Positions 48,838 to 56,953 are shown, counted from the first letter of the stretch. The stretch is DNA of 64,000 bases from Streptomyces akebiae (GCF_019599145.1 NZ_CP080647.1:5704001-5768000); one strand, 5' to 3'. Numbers and translations: made by a program. Notes: a model not told the origin generated them from the sequence alone.

Positions 48838-50025
48838 TCACCCCCGCCCCAGCACCACCGTTCCCGACGAGCAGAACCAGCCACCTGTGCCCGAGGCGAC
48901 CGCCAGGCGGGGGAGGTCGCCGGTGGGGGTGCGGATCTGGCGGGCGTCCGCCTCGCCGCGCAGCTGGCGTACGGCCTCGACGAGGAGGAAGAGGCCGCGC
49001 ATCCCGGGGTGCTGGGCGGAGAGGCCGCCGCCGTCGGTGTTGACGGGGAGGTCGCCGGTCAGGGTCAGGCGGCCCTTCTCCACGAAGGCCCCGCCCTCTC
49101 CCTTGGCACAGAACCCGAGGTCCTCCAGGGTCACGAGGGTCATGTACGTGAAGGCGTCGTAGATCTCGGCGAAGTCGATCTCGGCGGGGCGCACTCCGGC
49201 GCGTTCGAAGGCCAGGCGCCCGCTGACCGCCGCCGGGGAGACGGTGAAGTCCTCCCACTCGGACATGGTCGTGTGGGAGGTGTGCTCGCCGGTGCCGAGG
49301 ATCCAGACGGGTGTCGGCGGCCGGCAGTCCCGTACGTACTCCTCGGCCGCCAGCACGACCGCCGCGCCGCCGTCGGACCGGATGCAGCAGTGCAGCTTGG
49401 TGAAGGGGTCGGCGATCGGCGCGGACGACAGCACGTCGTCGACGGTGATCGGGGTGCGGTACATCGCCTCGGGGTTCGCCGCCGCGTTCGTCCGGGCCTG
49501 CACGGCCACCGAGGCCAGCTGTTCCAGGGTGGTGCCGTACTCGTGCATGTGGCGGCGCGCGGCCATGGCGTACTTGGCGATCAGGGTGTGCCCGTAGGGG
49601 ACCTCGTACTGGAGCGGGCCGCGCGCCCCGAAGGAGAGGTTGCCGGTGCGGCGCCCCGCCTTGATGTCGGCGCGGGCCGTGGAGCCGTAGACGAGGAGCA
49701 CCACGTTCGCGTGTCCGGCGGCGATGGCGTCCGCCGCGTGCGCCGCCATGACCTCCCAGGTGGAGCCCCCGACGGACGTGGAATCCACCCAGGTGGGCCG
49801 CAGACCCAGGTACTCCGCCACCTCCACCGGCGCCAGCGTCCCCAGTCCGGCCGATGCCAGGCCGTCGACGGCCGTGCGGTCCAGCCCCGCGTCGGCGAGG
49901 GCGCGGCGGGCGGCCTGTGCGTGGAGCGCGTACGGGGTCGCGTCGTCCACCCGGCCGCAGTCGGACAGGGCGACGCCGACGACCGCGACCTTTCGTCCCT
50001 GTGGGGAAGGCGCAGCAGGGGTCAT
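48838..50025 (-). CDS. SCP-x thiolase-like protein (Ltp2-type retro-aldolase candidate)
   Basis: A 395-residue thiolase fold. The expected nucleophile cysteine is absent: the segment reads VDSTSVGGSTWEVM, the pattern I associate with the Ltp2 lipid-transfer/aldolase group rather than true thiolases. EIYDAFTYMTLVTLEDLGFC and the late GTGGWFCSSGTVVL are kept. Ltp2-type enzymes cleave a 22-hydroxyacyl-CoA by retro-aldol reaction only with a DUF35 partner; the island encodes one at 45401-45829. An island operator sits five bases before the ATG. Confidence 0.88.
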   Translation of the reverse strand: MTPAAPSPQGRKVAVVGVALSDCGRVDDATPYALHAQAARRALADAGLDRTAVDGLASAGLGTLAPVEVAEYLGLRPTWVDSTSVGGSTWEVMAAHAADAIAAGHANVVLLVYGSTARADIKAGRRTGNLSFGARGPLQYEVPYGHTLIAKYAMAARRHMHEYGTTLEQLASVAVQARTNAAANPEAMYRTPITVDDVLSSAPIADPFTKLHCCIRSDGGAAVVLAAEEYVRDCRPPTPVWILGTGEHTSHTTMSEWEDFTVSPAAVSGRLAFERAGVRPAEIDFAEIYDAFTYMTLVTLEDLGFCAKGEGGAFVEKGRLTLTGDLPVNTDGGGLSAQHPGMRGLFLLVEAVRQLRGEADARQIRTPTGDLPRLAVASGTGGWFCSSGTVVLGRG

Positions 50026-50029
50026 GAAT

Positions 50030-50044
50030 CTGACGGTACATCAG
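50030..50044. promoter_or_regulatory. Island operator, copy 8
   Basis: CTGACGGTACATCAG has a perfect left arm and five of six right-arm bases. It lies immediately upstream of the thiolase-like gene. Confidence 0.65.
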
Positions 50045-50102
50045 ATTCGGGCTGCGCAAACCTGTGCGGCGGCCCTGTGCTTCGGTCGGCATCCCGCCTA
50101 AT

Positions 50103-50117
50103 ATGACGGACCGTCAG
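50103..50117. promoter_or_regulatory. Island operator, copy 9
   Basis: ATGACGGACCGTCAG differs from a perfect palindrome only in its first base. It lies 41 bases upstream of the acyl-CoA dehydrogenase start. Confidence 0.75.
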
Positions 50118-50158
50118 ATACGGAGATCGTGGCCGGGGGAACGGAAGGGGGACCGCCC

Positions 50159-51571
50159 ATGGATGCCCGCTTCACCGCCGAGCAGGAGGAGATCCGGCGC
50201 ACCGTGCGGGAGTTGCTGCTCAAGCGCTGTGGTCCGGAGGAGGTCCGGGCCGCCGTGCGGACGGGACAGGGGTACGACGGCGGGCTGTGGGCCGCCCTCT
50301 CCGAGCAGCTCGGGCTGCCGGGACTCGCGCTCCCCGAACCGTACGGCGGCGTCGGCTGCTCGGTAACGGAATTCGCCTTGGCAGCGGAGGAGTTGGGGCG
50401 GGCGCTCGCCCCCTCTCCGCTGCTGGCCACGTCCGTCCTCGTCGCCCCCCTGATCCTCGCCCTCGGCACCGAGCGACAGCGCGCCGAGCTGCTCCCCCTG
50501 CTCGCCTCCGGCCGGCTCACCGCCGCCCTCGCGGTACCGGGCGGCGCCCTCTCCACCGCACTGGCTCTGACCGCCGACAACAGGGGCGCGTGGTCCGGCG
50601 GCGGCCGGGCCGGCGGCGTCCAGGCCCGACGTACCGGGGACGGGTGGCGGCTCTACGGGGAGGCCGGACAGGTCCTCGACGGGCACCGCGCGGGGCTGCT
50701 GGTCGTCGCCGCGCACGCCGGGGGGTACGCCCGCTCGCGGACGCTGCTGTTCCTGGTGCGGGCGGGCAGGGAGGAGGGCGGTGGCGTCGACGTTTGGGCC
50801 GGTGCCGGTGCCGGGGTCGTACGGGTGCGGCAGACTTCCGTCGACGAGACGCGACCGGTGGCCAGGCTCGAACTGCGGGATGTGCGGGCCGAGTTGCTGG
50901 GCGACGACGACGAGGTGGACGTGCCGGGCGCCCTGGCCGGTGTCGGGGACGCGGCGGCCGCCGTGCTCGCCGCCGAGGCCGTGGGCGCCGCCGACCGGGC
51001 GTTGGAGCGGACGGTCGCGTATGTGCGCCAGCGGGAGCAGTTCGGGCGGCCGATCGGGTCGTTCCAGGCGGTGAAGCACCGGCTCGCGGACGTGTACGTA
51101 CGGGTGCGGGCGGCCCGCTCGGCGGCGTACTACGCGGCCTGGGCGGCGGCCGAGCCCCCCGGGGAGGGCCGCAGCGACGGGGGATGCGTGCCGGTGCCCG
51201 GCCCGGAACGGGTCGGTGGGCTGGCGCTCGCCCAGGCCCTGGAGGCCTTGCGGGTGGCCGCCGGGGAGGGGATCCAGCTCCACGGGGGGATCGGGTTCAC
51301 CTGGGAGCACGAGGCGCACCTGTACTTCAAGCGGGCCGCGGGGGACGAACTGCTCTTCGGGCCGGTGCACCGGTTACGGGGGCGGGCGGCCGACGCGGCG
51401 GGGATCTTCACGGGCGCAGGCCGGGACCGTGCCGGCCGCGACGGCGACGGCCGGGACCGCGTCGGCCGGGGGTTTGACGGACGGGGTCCCGGTGGTCGGG
51501 GGTTTGACGGACGGGGTCCCGGTGGTCGGGAACTCGACGGGCGGGGCGTACGCGAGGAGGTGCGGGGCTGA
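50159..51571 (+). CDS. Acyl-CoA dehydrogenase with repetitive C-terminal tail
   Basis: A 470-residue protein. The dehydrogenase fold runs to about residue 420, with YVRQREQFGRPIGSFQAVKH as the FAD arginine segment and IQLHGGIGFTWEHEAHLYFKR near its end. The catalytic-glutamate block is replaced, as in partner subunits of heteromeric enzymes. The last 45 residues are R/D/G-rich with 10-residue GFDGRGPGGR repeats, likely a disordered addition. ATG 50159 follows GGGGGA. Its TGA overlaps the next ATG by one base. Confidence 0.88.
   Translation: MDARFTAEQEEIRRTVRELLLKRCGPEEVRAAVRTGQGYDGGLWAALSEQLGLPGLALPEPYGGVGCSVTEFALAAEELGRALAPSPLLATSVLVAPLILALGTERQRAELLPLLASGRLTAALAVPGGALSTALALTADNRGAWSGGGRAGGVQARRTGDGWRLYGEAGQVLDGHRAGLLVVAAHAGGYARSRTLLFLVRAGREEGGGVDVWAGAGAGVVRVRQTSVDETRPVARLELRDVRAELLGDDDEVDVPGALAGVGDAAAAVLAAEAVGAADRALERTVAYVRQREQFGRPIGSFQAVKHRLADVYVRVRAARSAAYYAAWAAAEPPGEGRSDGGCVPVPGPERVGGLALAQALEALRVAAGEGIQLHGGIGFTWEHEAHLYFKRAAGDELLFGPVHRLRGRAADAAGIFTGAGRDRAGRDGDGRDRVGRGFDGRGPGGRGFDGRGPGGRELDGRGVREEVRG
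51471..51550. repeat. 30-bp in-frame tandem repeat
   Basis: Two near-identical 30-bp units beginning GGTTTGACGGACGGGG (51471 and 51501) and a diverged third copy (51531) encode GFDGRGPGGR repeats at the end of the dehydrogenase. Confidence 0.8.
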
Positions 51572-52083
51572 TGGCTTCGAGGAGCGCGGCGGGGATGACC
51601 GAGGGGATCAAGGGCATGGGCGTACGGCTGGTGCAGAAGGTGTCCTCGGCACCCGCGTTCGCCCGGGTCGCGCCGCACGTCATACCCGCCCTGGACCGCG
51701 CGGTGCACCGGGTCACCCGGGGCCGCGTGCTGCTCAGCGCGCAGCTGCTGCCCGGGGTCGTCCTGACCGCGACCGGCGCGCGCAGCGGGGTGCCGCGGCG
51801 TACGCCGCTGGCCTGTATGCCCGAGGAGGGCGGCGGGAGTTGGGTTCTCGTGGGGTCGAACTTCGGTCGCCCGGGCCACCCCGCCTGGAGCGCCAACCTG
51901 CTGGCCCACCCCGAGGCCGAGATCAACTGGAAGGGGCAGGACATCCCCGTCACCGCGCACCTGCTGGCGGGCGCGGAACGGGCCGCCGTCTGGCAGGAGT
52001 TGCTGCGGTTCTGGCCGCCGTACTCGACGTACCAGGCGCGGGTCGACCGGGAGATCCGGGTGTTCCGGATCGTACGGCGCTGA
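51571..52083 (+). CDS. Deazaflavin-dependent nitroreductase family protein (DDN-like)
   Basis: A 170-residue split-barrel protein. The block LTATGARSGVPRRTPLACMP and then WVLVGSNFGRPGHPAWSANLL are the F420-binding signature of Ddn/FDOR-A proteins; the C-terminus WPPYSTYQARVDREIRVF is also typical. It probably reduces an enone or other electron-poor intermediate with F420H2. It overlaps the dehydrogenase stop by one base, so the two are translationally coupled. Confidence 0.92.
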   Translation: MASRSAAGMTEGIKGMGVRLVQKVSSAPAFARVAPHVIPALDRAVHRVTRGRVLLSAQLLPGVVLTATGARSGVPRRTPLACMPEEGGGSWVLVGSNFGRPGHPAWSANLLAHPEAEINWKGQDIPVTAHLLAGAERAAVWQELLRFWPPYSTYQARVDREIRVFRIVRR

Positions 52084-52127
52084 GCCGTGTGCCGAGTGAG
52101 TCGCAGGGGCCCGGTCCCGTGAACGCG

Positions 52128-52162
52128 GCAGGCGGCACTCCTCGGGCGAGGGTGCCGTCTGC
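52128..52162. terminator. Convergent terminator
   Basis: GCAGGCGGCACTC (52128-52140) pairs with GGGTGCCGTCTGC (52150-52162) with one mismatch and one wobble. It lies between the converging DDN-type gene and the TetR gene and marks the right edge of the island. Confidence 0.65.
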
Positions 52163-52204
52163 GTGACAGGAATCGCGTCCGGGGGCGTGCCCGGGGGCTC
52201 CTGG

Positions 52205-52852
52205 CTACTTGGTGGGCTTCTTGCCGGTGATGCCCAGGTGGACCAAGAGGGCCAGGTTGGGCTTCAGTTCGGCCTGCTTCACGCCCCAGGTCTGGAAGCC
52301 CTTCTGGTGGCCGGAGACCGAGGCGAGCATGGCGACCAGGGAACCGGCGAGGGCCGCCGGGTTCACGTCCTTGTCGACGCGGCCCTTGGCCTGGAGTTCG
52401 GCGACCGTCTCCGAGAGGGAGTTGGTGACCGAGTTCAGGATCTTCATACGGATCTTGTAGAAGCGTTTGTCGCCCTCGGCGGCGCCCAGGTCGATGACGC
52501 GGAGGATCGCGTCGTTCTTGCGCCAGAACTCAAGGAATCCGTCGACGAGTTCCTGCGCGGTCTGCCAGCCGGCCTTGCCGACCCAGGAGCGGCCTTCGAG
52601 GAGGCTCGTCAACGCGGCGCCCTCGGTGGCCATTTGCTCGGCGATCTCCAGGACGGCGCCCTCGACGTCCGGAAAGTACTGGTAGAAGGTCGCGGGTGAA
52701 GTGCCCGCCTTCCGGGCGACATCAATGACTTTGACGTCCCGGTAGGGCGACGAGCTGAGCATCTCGCTGAGGCAGTCGAGCAGCTTCTGCCGGGTCGCCT
52801 GCCCTCGTCGGCCGGCCACGCGGCCGTCGACGGTACGCACTTGTCCTGTCAT
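52205..52852 (-). CDS. TetR-family regulator, candidate repressor of the island
   Basis: A 215-residue TetR protein. The helix-turn-helix is RQKLLDCLSEMLSS ... KVIDVARKAGTSPATFYQYF, with a lysine-rich C-terminus ending TGKKPTK. The ligand domain contains VDGFLEFWRKNDAILRVIDL. It is the only TetR gene in the island area and lies just outside the last operon. No CTGACG palindrome lies in front of its own start, so it may not be autoregulated. By synteny it could instead be the conserved gene upstream of kbpA-afsK. The link to the palindromes is inference. Confidence 0.88.
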   Translation of the reverse strand: MTGQVRTVDGRVAGRRGQATRQKLLDCLSEMLSSSPYRDVKVIDVARKAGTSPATFYQYFPDVEGAVLEIAEQMATEGAALTSLLEGRSWVGKAGWQTAQELVDGFLEFWRKNDAILRVIDLGAAEGDKRFYKIRMKILNSVTNSLSETVAELQAKGRVDKDVNPAALAGSLVAMLASVSGHQKGFQTWGVKQAELKPNLALLVHLGITGKKPTK

Positions 52853-53099
52853 GCCGTCAGCTTACCGAGGGGTGATCGGAGCGCGATTCGGCCGACTGCA
52901 AATGGGGAGTACGGGCTTCACCAAGGGGTTCGCGTGGTGAGCGGGGAGTGGGTTGGCCATTTTCTTTCGCCCCCGCCGCCCCTGCCCGTCCCTCCCCCCA
53001 CTCTCGGCTTCGCGCGAGCGGGAGGTGCCCCCACCGAGGGGCTGCGCCCCTTTGACCCCCTCGGTGGGGTTTTCGGGTGCGGGTTCGGTGGGGGCTGGT

Positions 53100-53125
53100 C
53101 GCGCAGTTCCTCGCGCCCCTTGGGG
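53100..53125. repeat. Dispersed intergenic repeat, diverged copy
   Basis: GCGCAGTTCCTCGCGCCCCT is followed by a complementary GGGGGCGCCCCC hairpin. It lies in the divergent region between the TetR and KbpA-like genes. Confidence 0.55.
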
Positions 53126-53201
53126 GCGCCCCCGCCCCGCGCGCCCCGCTGTCGGACGCGCCCGGCGCGCGGGGTGGGGCGTGCGCGCTTACGTTGGCGC
53201 T

Positions 53202-54122
53202 ATGGCCGATGAGACGGGGGGCGCCGCCGAGACGGGAAGCGCCCCGTATCCCGAGGGCGTGCCCTGCTGGGTGGACGCCCAGCTGCCCGACGTGGAAGCG
53301 GGCAAGCGGTTCTACGGCGAACTCTTCGGGTGGACCTTCGAGGTGGCGCCCGGAGACGGCGCGCACGAGGTGTGGGCGCGCGTCGAGGGCGCCCCCGTCG
53401 CCGCCCTCGCTCCCAAACCCGACGGCCGTCTGCCCACCGTCTGGACGGTCCACTTCGCGACCCCGGACGCGGCCGCCCTCACCGCCCGGATCGTCGCGGC
53501 CGGCGGCCAGGTGATCACCCCGCCCACCCCGGTCGGCCGTCTCGGCACGGCCGCGCTCGCCACGGACCCGGAGAGCGCGGTCTTCGGCCTCTGGCAGGCC
53601 GCCGCGCACCACGGCTTCGGTCGGCGTCACGAGCCCGGCACGTTCGCGTGGGCCGAGCTCTACACCCGCGACACCAAGGCGGCCAACTCCTTCTACGCGC
53701 ACCTCTTCCACGACGCCCTCTTCGGCCCGGACGCCACCCCCGACTTCGGCCGCGCCACGCTCACGGACGTCTTCCCGGCGGAGATGCCGTCGCACTTCCT
53801 GGTCCACTTCGGCACGGAGGACTGCGAGGCCGCGCTCGGGACCGTCAGCCGGCTCGGGGGCCGGGTGCAGGTGCCGCCCTTCGACACCTCGTACGGAAAT
53901 GTGGCGGTCGTCACGGACAATCAAGGGGCGTCGTTTGCGCTGCTCCAGCGGAGGGACGACAACGGCTGGCGGGAGGCCCCGCGGGCGGCGGATCAGGTCG
54001 AACAGCGTCCGGACGAACTCCGGCAACAGGGGGACCACCAGCGCGAGGACGAGGCGCGGCCGACGGGGGAACGCGCGGTGAACGGTCCGGAGGGCGACGC
54101 TGACCAGCGGGAAGACCGCTGA
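53202..54122 (+). CDS. kbpA: Two-domain VOC (glyoxalase-fold) protein, KbpA-like
   Basis: A 306-residue protein with two VOC domains: residues about 20-125 (CWVDAQLPDVEAGKRFYGEL) and 145-250 (WAELYTRDTKAANSFYAHLF ... GASFALLQRR). In S. coelicolor the gene beside afsK encodes KbpA, about 250 residues, which binds AfsK and inhibits its autophosphorylation; position and length of the core agree. Here the frame runs on for about 50 charged residues after the second domain, probably from loss of the original stop. A TACGTT hexamer ends seven bases before the ATG, so the message may be leaderless. The assignment rests on synteny. Confidence 0.8.
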   Translation: MADETGGAAETGSAPYPEGVPCWVDAQLPDVEAGKRFYGELFGWTFEVAPGDGAHEVWARVEGAPVAALAPKPDGRLPTVWTVHFATPDAAALTARIVAAGGQVITPPTPVGRLGTAALATDPESAVFGLWQAAAHHGFGRRHEPGTFAWAELYTRDTKAANSFYAHLFHDALFGPDATPDFGRATLTDVFPAEMPSHFLVHFGTEDCEAALGTVSRLGGRVQVPPFDTSYGNVAVVTDNQGASFALLQRRDDNGWREAPRAADQVEQRPDELRQQGDHQREDEARPTGERAVNGPEGDADQREDR

Positions 54123-54451
54123 GGCGGCGGCTGCGGGCAGTTCTCGGGTCAACCCGCGGTCCGGTGGTCGCGCGGGGCGTGAAGGGGGCGCCGGGCGGGC
54201 AGACGTACGGGGTTGTGCGCCGGTGGTACGCGGCCCGTCGTGCTGTCCCACCATCCGGGCTCCCACTTCCCGAGGGGCGGACAACGTGGTTTTGTCCTGA
54301 GACACCCCGATCCGCCCCCGGGTTCGCACCTGCCCCCGGTAGCAGGAAGAATCGGGGTGCGTGCCGCCATGGCGGTGCGGTGGTGAGACGCTGCACGGGG
54401 TCGCGCGCACAACGTGGGTGACGCGGTCCGTACGGGGAGGTGGCAGGGCAA
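54123..54451. other. afsK upstream region
   Basis: These 329 bases hold no supported gene. Open frames on the minus strand (to 54396) lack start signals. The region should carry the afsK promoter; I cannot point to it with confidence. Confidence 0.45.
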
Positions 54452-56791
54452 GTGGTGGATCAGCTGACGCAGCACGATCCGCGGCGGATCGGGCCGTTCG
54501 AGGTGCTGGGACGGCTGGGGGCCGGCGGCATGGGGCTGGTCTATCTGGCGCGCTCGGCGTCGGGTCGGCGCGTCGCGATCAAGACGGTGCGGACCGAGCT
54601 CGCGGAGGACCAGCTCTTCCGGGTCCGTTTCACGCGTGAGGTCGAGGCGGCCCGCGCGGTGTCCGGTTTCTACACGGCGGCCGTGGTCGATGCCGACCCG
54701 CGTGCCGCCGTGCCGTGGCTGGCGACCGCGTACGTCCCCGCGCCCTCGCTCGAGGAGATAGTGAACGACTGCGGGCCCATGCCGGTCCAGGCCGTCCGCT
54801 GGCTCGCCGCGGGTGTGGCCGAAGCCCTCCAGTCCATTCACGGCGCCGGACTCGTCCACCGCGACCTGAAGCCCTCCAACGTGCTCGTCGTCGAGGACGG
54901 GCCGCGTGTGATCGACTTCGGTATCGCCTCCGGCGTGTCGAACACGCGTCTGACGATGACGAACGTCGCCGTCGGTACGCCCGCCTACATGTCCCCCGAG
55001 CAGGCGAAGGACTCGCGGAGCGTGACCGGCGCGAGCGACGTCTTCTCGCTCGGCTCGATGCTCGTCTTCGCGGCCACCGGGCACGCGCCGTTCCACGGCG
55101 CCAACCCCGTCGAGACCGTGTTCATGCTGCTGCGCGAGGGCCCCGACCTCTCCGGCCTCCCGGACGATCTGCGCCCCCTCATCGAGTCCTGTATGCAGAT
55201 GGACCCGACCGCGCGCCCGAACCCCGCGGACCTCCAGGCGCAGCTCGCGCCGCACCTCTTCGGCTCCGGCTCGGACGACAGCGGTACAGCGTCGGCGTGG
55301 CTGCCCGAGAAGACGGTCAGCCTGATCGAGACCCGCCGCGGCGGACGCCCGGCGCCCAAGCAGCAGAACTCCGGTGGACGCAGCGGCGGCGGCGCCCGCC
55401 CCGCGCCCGTGCCCCCGCCGCCGCCCCCGTACGACCCCGCGCCCGTCTCCCTCGGCGCCCCGGACACCGGACCGGTACGGCTCGCCGGCGGTCAGGTGCC
55501 CATCGGGCCCGGTCCGCGCGTCGCCGACGCCCGCGCCGCCGCCGTGAAGGCGCCCCCTCCCGAGGCCGGTCTCGCCGCGTCCTGGTCCCGGCCGCGCGCC
55601 GGCGTGAACGGTGCCGACCCCGCGCCCGCCGTGGCCCCGCCCGCCCCGGAACCGGCCGCCTCCGGCTGGCGCCCCTGGCGTTTCCGCATGTCGAACGACG
55701 TCTGGGGCACCCCGTCCGTCGCCGGTGACCTCGTCTACGTCACCTCCTTCGAGGTACACGCCCTGGACGTGGCCACCGGCCGGCGCCGCTTCAAGACCCG
55801 GGACGTCGCCTGGTCGATGGCGGTCGCCGACGGACGTATCCATGCCTCCGACGGCCCGACCCTCTTCGCGCTCGACGCCCGCGAGGGCGCCGACCTGTGG
55901 CGGCTGTCCACGGAAGCCTGGGTGTACTCGCTGAAGGCCGACCGGGGCACCGTGGTCACCGCCACCCGGGGCGGCGGCGTCCAGGGCTGGGAGGCGTCCA
56001 ACGGGCAGAAGCTGTGGGAGCTCACCGGCGCGCAGACCGACTTCGAGTCCCCGGAGGCCGGGCCGGTCGTCCAGGACGGCACGGTGTACATCTGGAAGGA
56101 CGCCCGGCTGCGCGCGCTGGAGGCCCGGACGGGTGAGGAGCGCTGGTCGTACCCCATCGGCGACGCGGCCTCCTGCGGTGGCGTCCCGGTTCGGCTGACC
56201 CCGGCCTCCGACGGCTACGTCTACATCGCCGCCGGGAGCCGCGTCCTCGCCGTCGACATCGCCGGCGGCCATGTCCGCTGGCACTTCGAGGCCCCGGCGG
56301 TGTTTCTGTCCGCCCCCACGTTCGCGCCGGGTCCCGCCGTCACGGGCGGCGGTGTCTACCTCGCCGACTACCTCGGCACGGTCTACGCCCTCGACGCGAC
56401 CGACGGCCGCGACCGGTGGCGTATCGCCACGGAGTCCCGCTCCTCGCTGGAGCCGGTGCTCGTGGCCGCCGGGCACGTCCATGTCGGCAGCGGCAAGGGG
56501 CTCTACACCCTCGACGCGGTCACGGGCACGCCGAAGTGGCGCTTCCAGGCGGGCGGCGAGATCGTGGGCGCGCCGTCGGTGGCGGAGGGCCGCATCCACT
56601 TCGGCTCCACCGACCACCTGCTGTACACGCTGAAGGCCGACGACGGCCGGCTGCGCTGGAAGCTCGCCACAGGCGGCGAGATCACGGGCTCACCCGTCGT
56701 CAAGGACGGCGTCGTCTACGCGTGCAGCAAGGACCGTTGTGTGTACGCGCTGGACGCGGAGAAGGGGACGGGGACGGCGCGGACGTCTTAG
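54452..56791 (+). CDS. afsK: Serine/threonine protein kinase AfsK
   Basis: A 779-residue kinase. The N-terminal Hanks domain has the glycine loop RLGAGGMG (21-28), K44 in VAIK, HRDLKPSN with catalytic D138, and DFG at 155-157. Activation-loop T168 is at the very residue number reported as the S. coelicolor AfsK autophosphorylation site, which supports the GTG at 54452 (MVDQLTQHDP). A Pro-rich linker (300-410) leads to a C-terminal PQQ/WD-like beta-propeller (about 410-775) with repeats such as DGTVYIWKDARLRALEARTG. There is no membrane segment. AfsK phosphorylates AfsR to stimulate antibiotic synthesis; the afsR/afsS genes do not follow here. Confidence 0.93.
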   Translation: MVDQLTQHDPRRIGPFEVLGRLGAGGMGLVYLARSASGRRVAIKTVRTELAEDQLFRVRFTREVEAARAVSGFYTAAVVDADPRAAVPWLATAYVPAPSLEEIVNDCGPMPVQAVRWLAAGVAEALQSIHGAGLVHRDLKPSNVLVVEDGPRVIDFGIASGVSNTRLTMTNVAVGTPAYMSPEQAKDSRSVTGASDVFSLGSMLVFAATGHAPFHGANPVETVFMLLREGPDLSGLPDDLRPLIESCMQMDPTARPNPADLQAQLAPHLFGSGSDDSGTASAWLPEKTVSLIETRRGGRPAPKQQNSGGRSGGGARPAPVPPPPPPYDPAPVSLGAPDTGPVRLAGGQVPIGPGPRVADARAAAVKAPPPEAGLAASWSRPRAGVNGADPAPAVAPPAPEPAASGWRPWRFRMSNDVWGTPSVAGDLVYVTSFEVHALDVATGRRRFKTRDVAWSMAVADGRIHASDGPTLFALDAREGADLWRLSTEAWVYSLKADRGTVVTATRGGGVQGWEASNGQKLWELTGAQTDFESPEAGPVVQDGTVYIWKDARLRALEARTGEERWSYPIGDAASCGGVPVRLTPASDGYVYIAAGSRVLAVDIAGGHVRWHFEAPAVFLSAPTFAPGPAVTGGGVYLADYLGTVYALDATDGRDRWRIATESRSSLEPVLVAAGHVHVGSGKGLYTLDAVTGTPKWRFQAGGEIVGAPSVAEGRIHFGSTDHLLYTLKADDGRLRWKLATGGEITGSPVVKDGVVYACSKDRCVYALDAEKGTGTARTS

Positions 56792-56841
56792 GGCCTTTCT
56801 GATGGATCCCCGTGGCGTCGCGGCGTCCGGTGCGCCCAGTG

Positions 56842-56858
56842 CCCCTGAGAAGCAGGGG
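56842..56858. terminator. Short hairpin after afsK (dispersed repeat remnant)
   Basis: CCCCTG-AGAAG-CAGGGG, the hairpin core of the dispersed repeat family, lies 50 bases after the afsK stop and probably serves as terminator. Confidence 0.5.
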
Positions 56859-56953
56859 CCGCGGCGCCCGTGCTTTCGGTCCCGTCCGAAGCGGTGGTCG
56901 AAGGTGGTCGAACACCGCCCCGGACGGGACCGGTTGAGAGGTACCGCGTCAGC

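Noticed and set aside
52857..54410. 517-codon minus-strand ORF opposite the KbpA-like gene
   Set aside because: The sense strand encodes two clear VOC domains; only a short hydrophobic part (near 54000-54120) looks protein-like and has no start.
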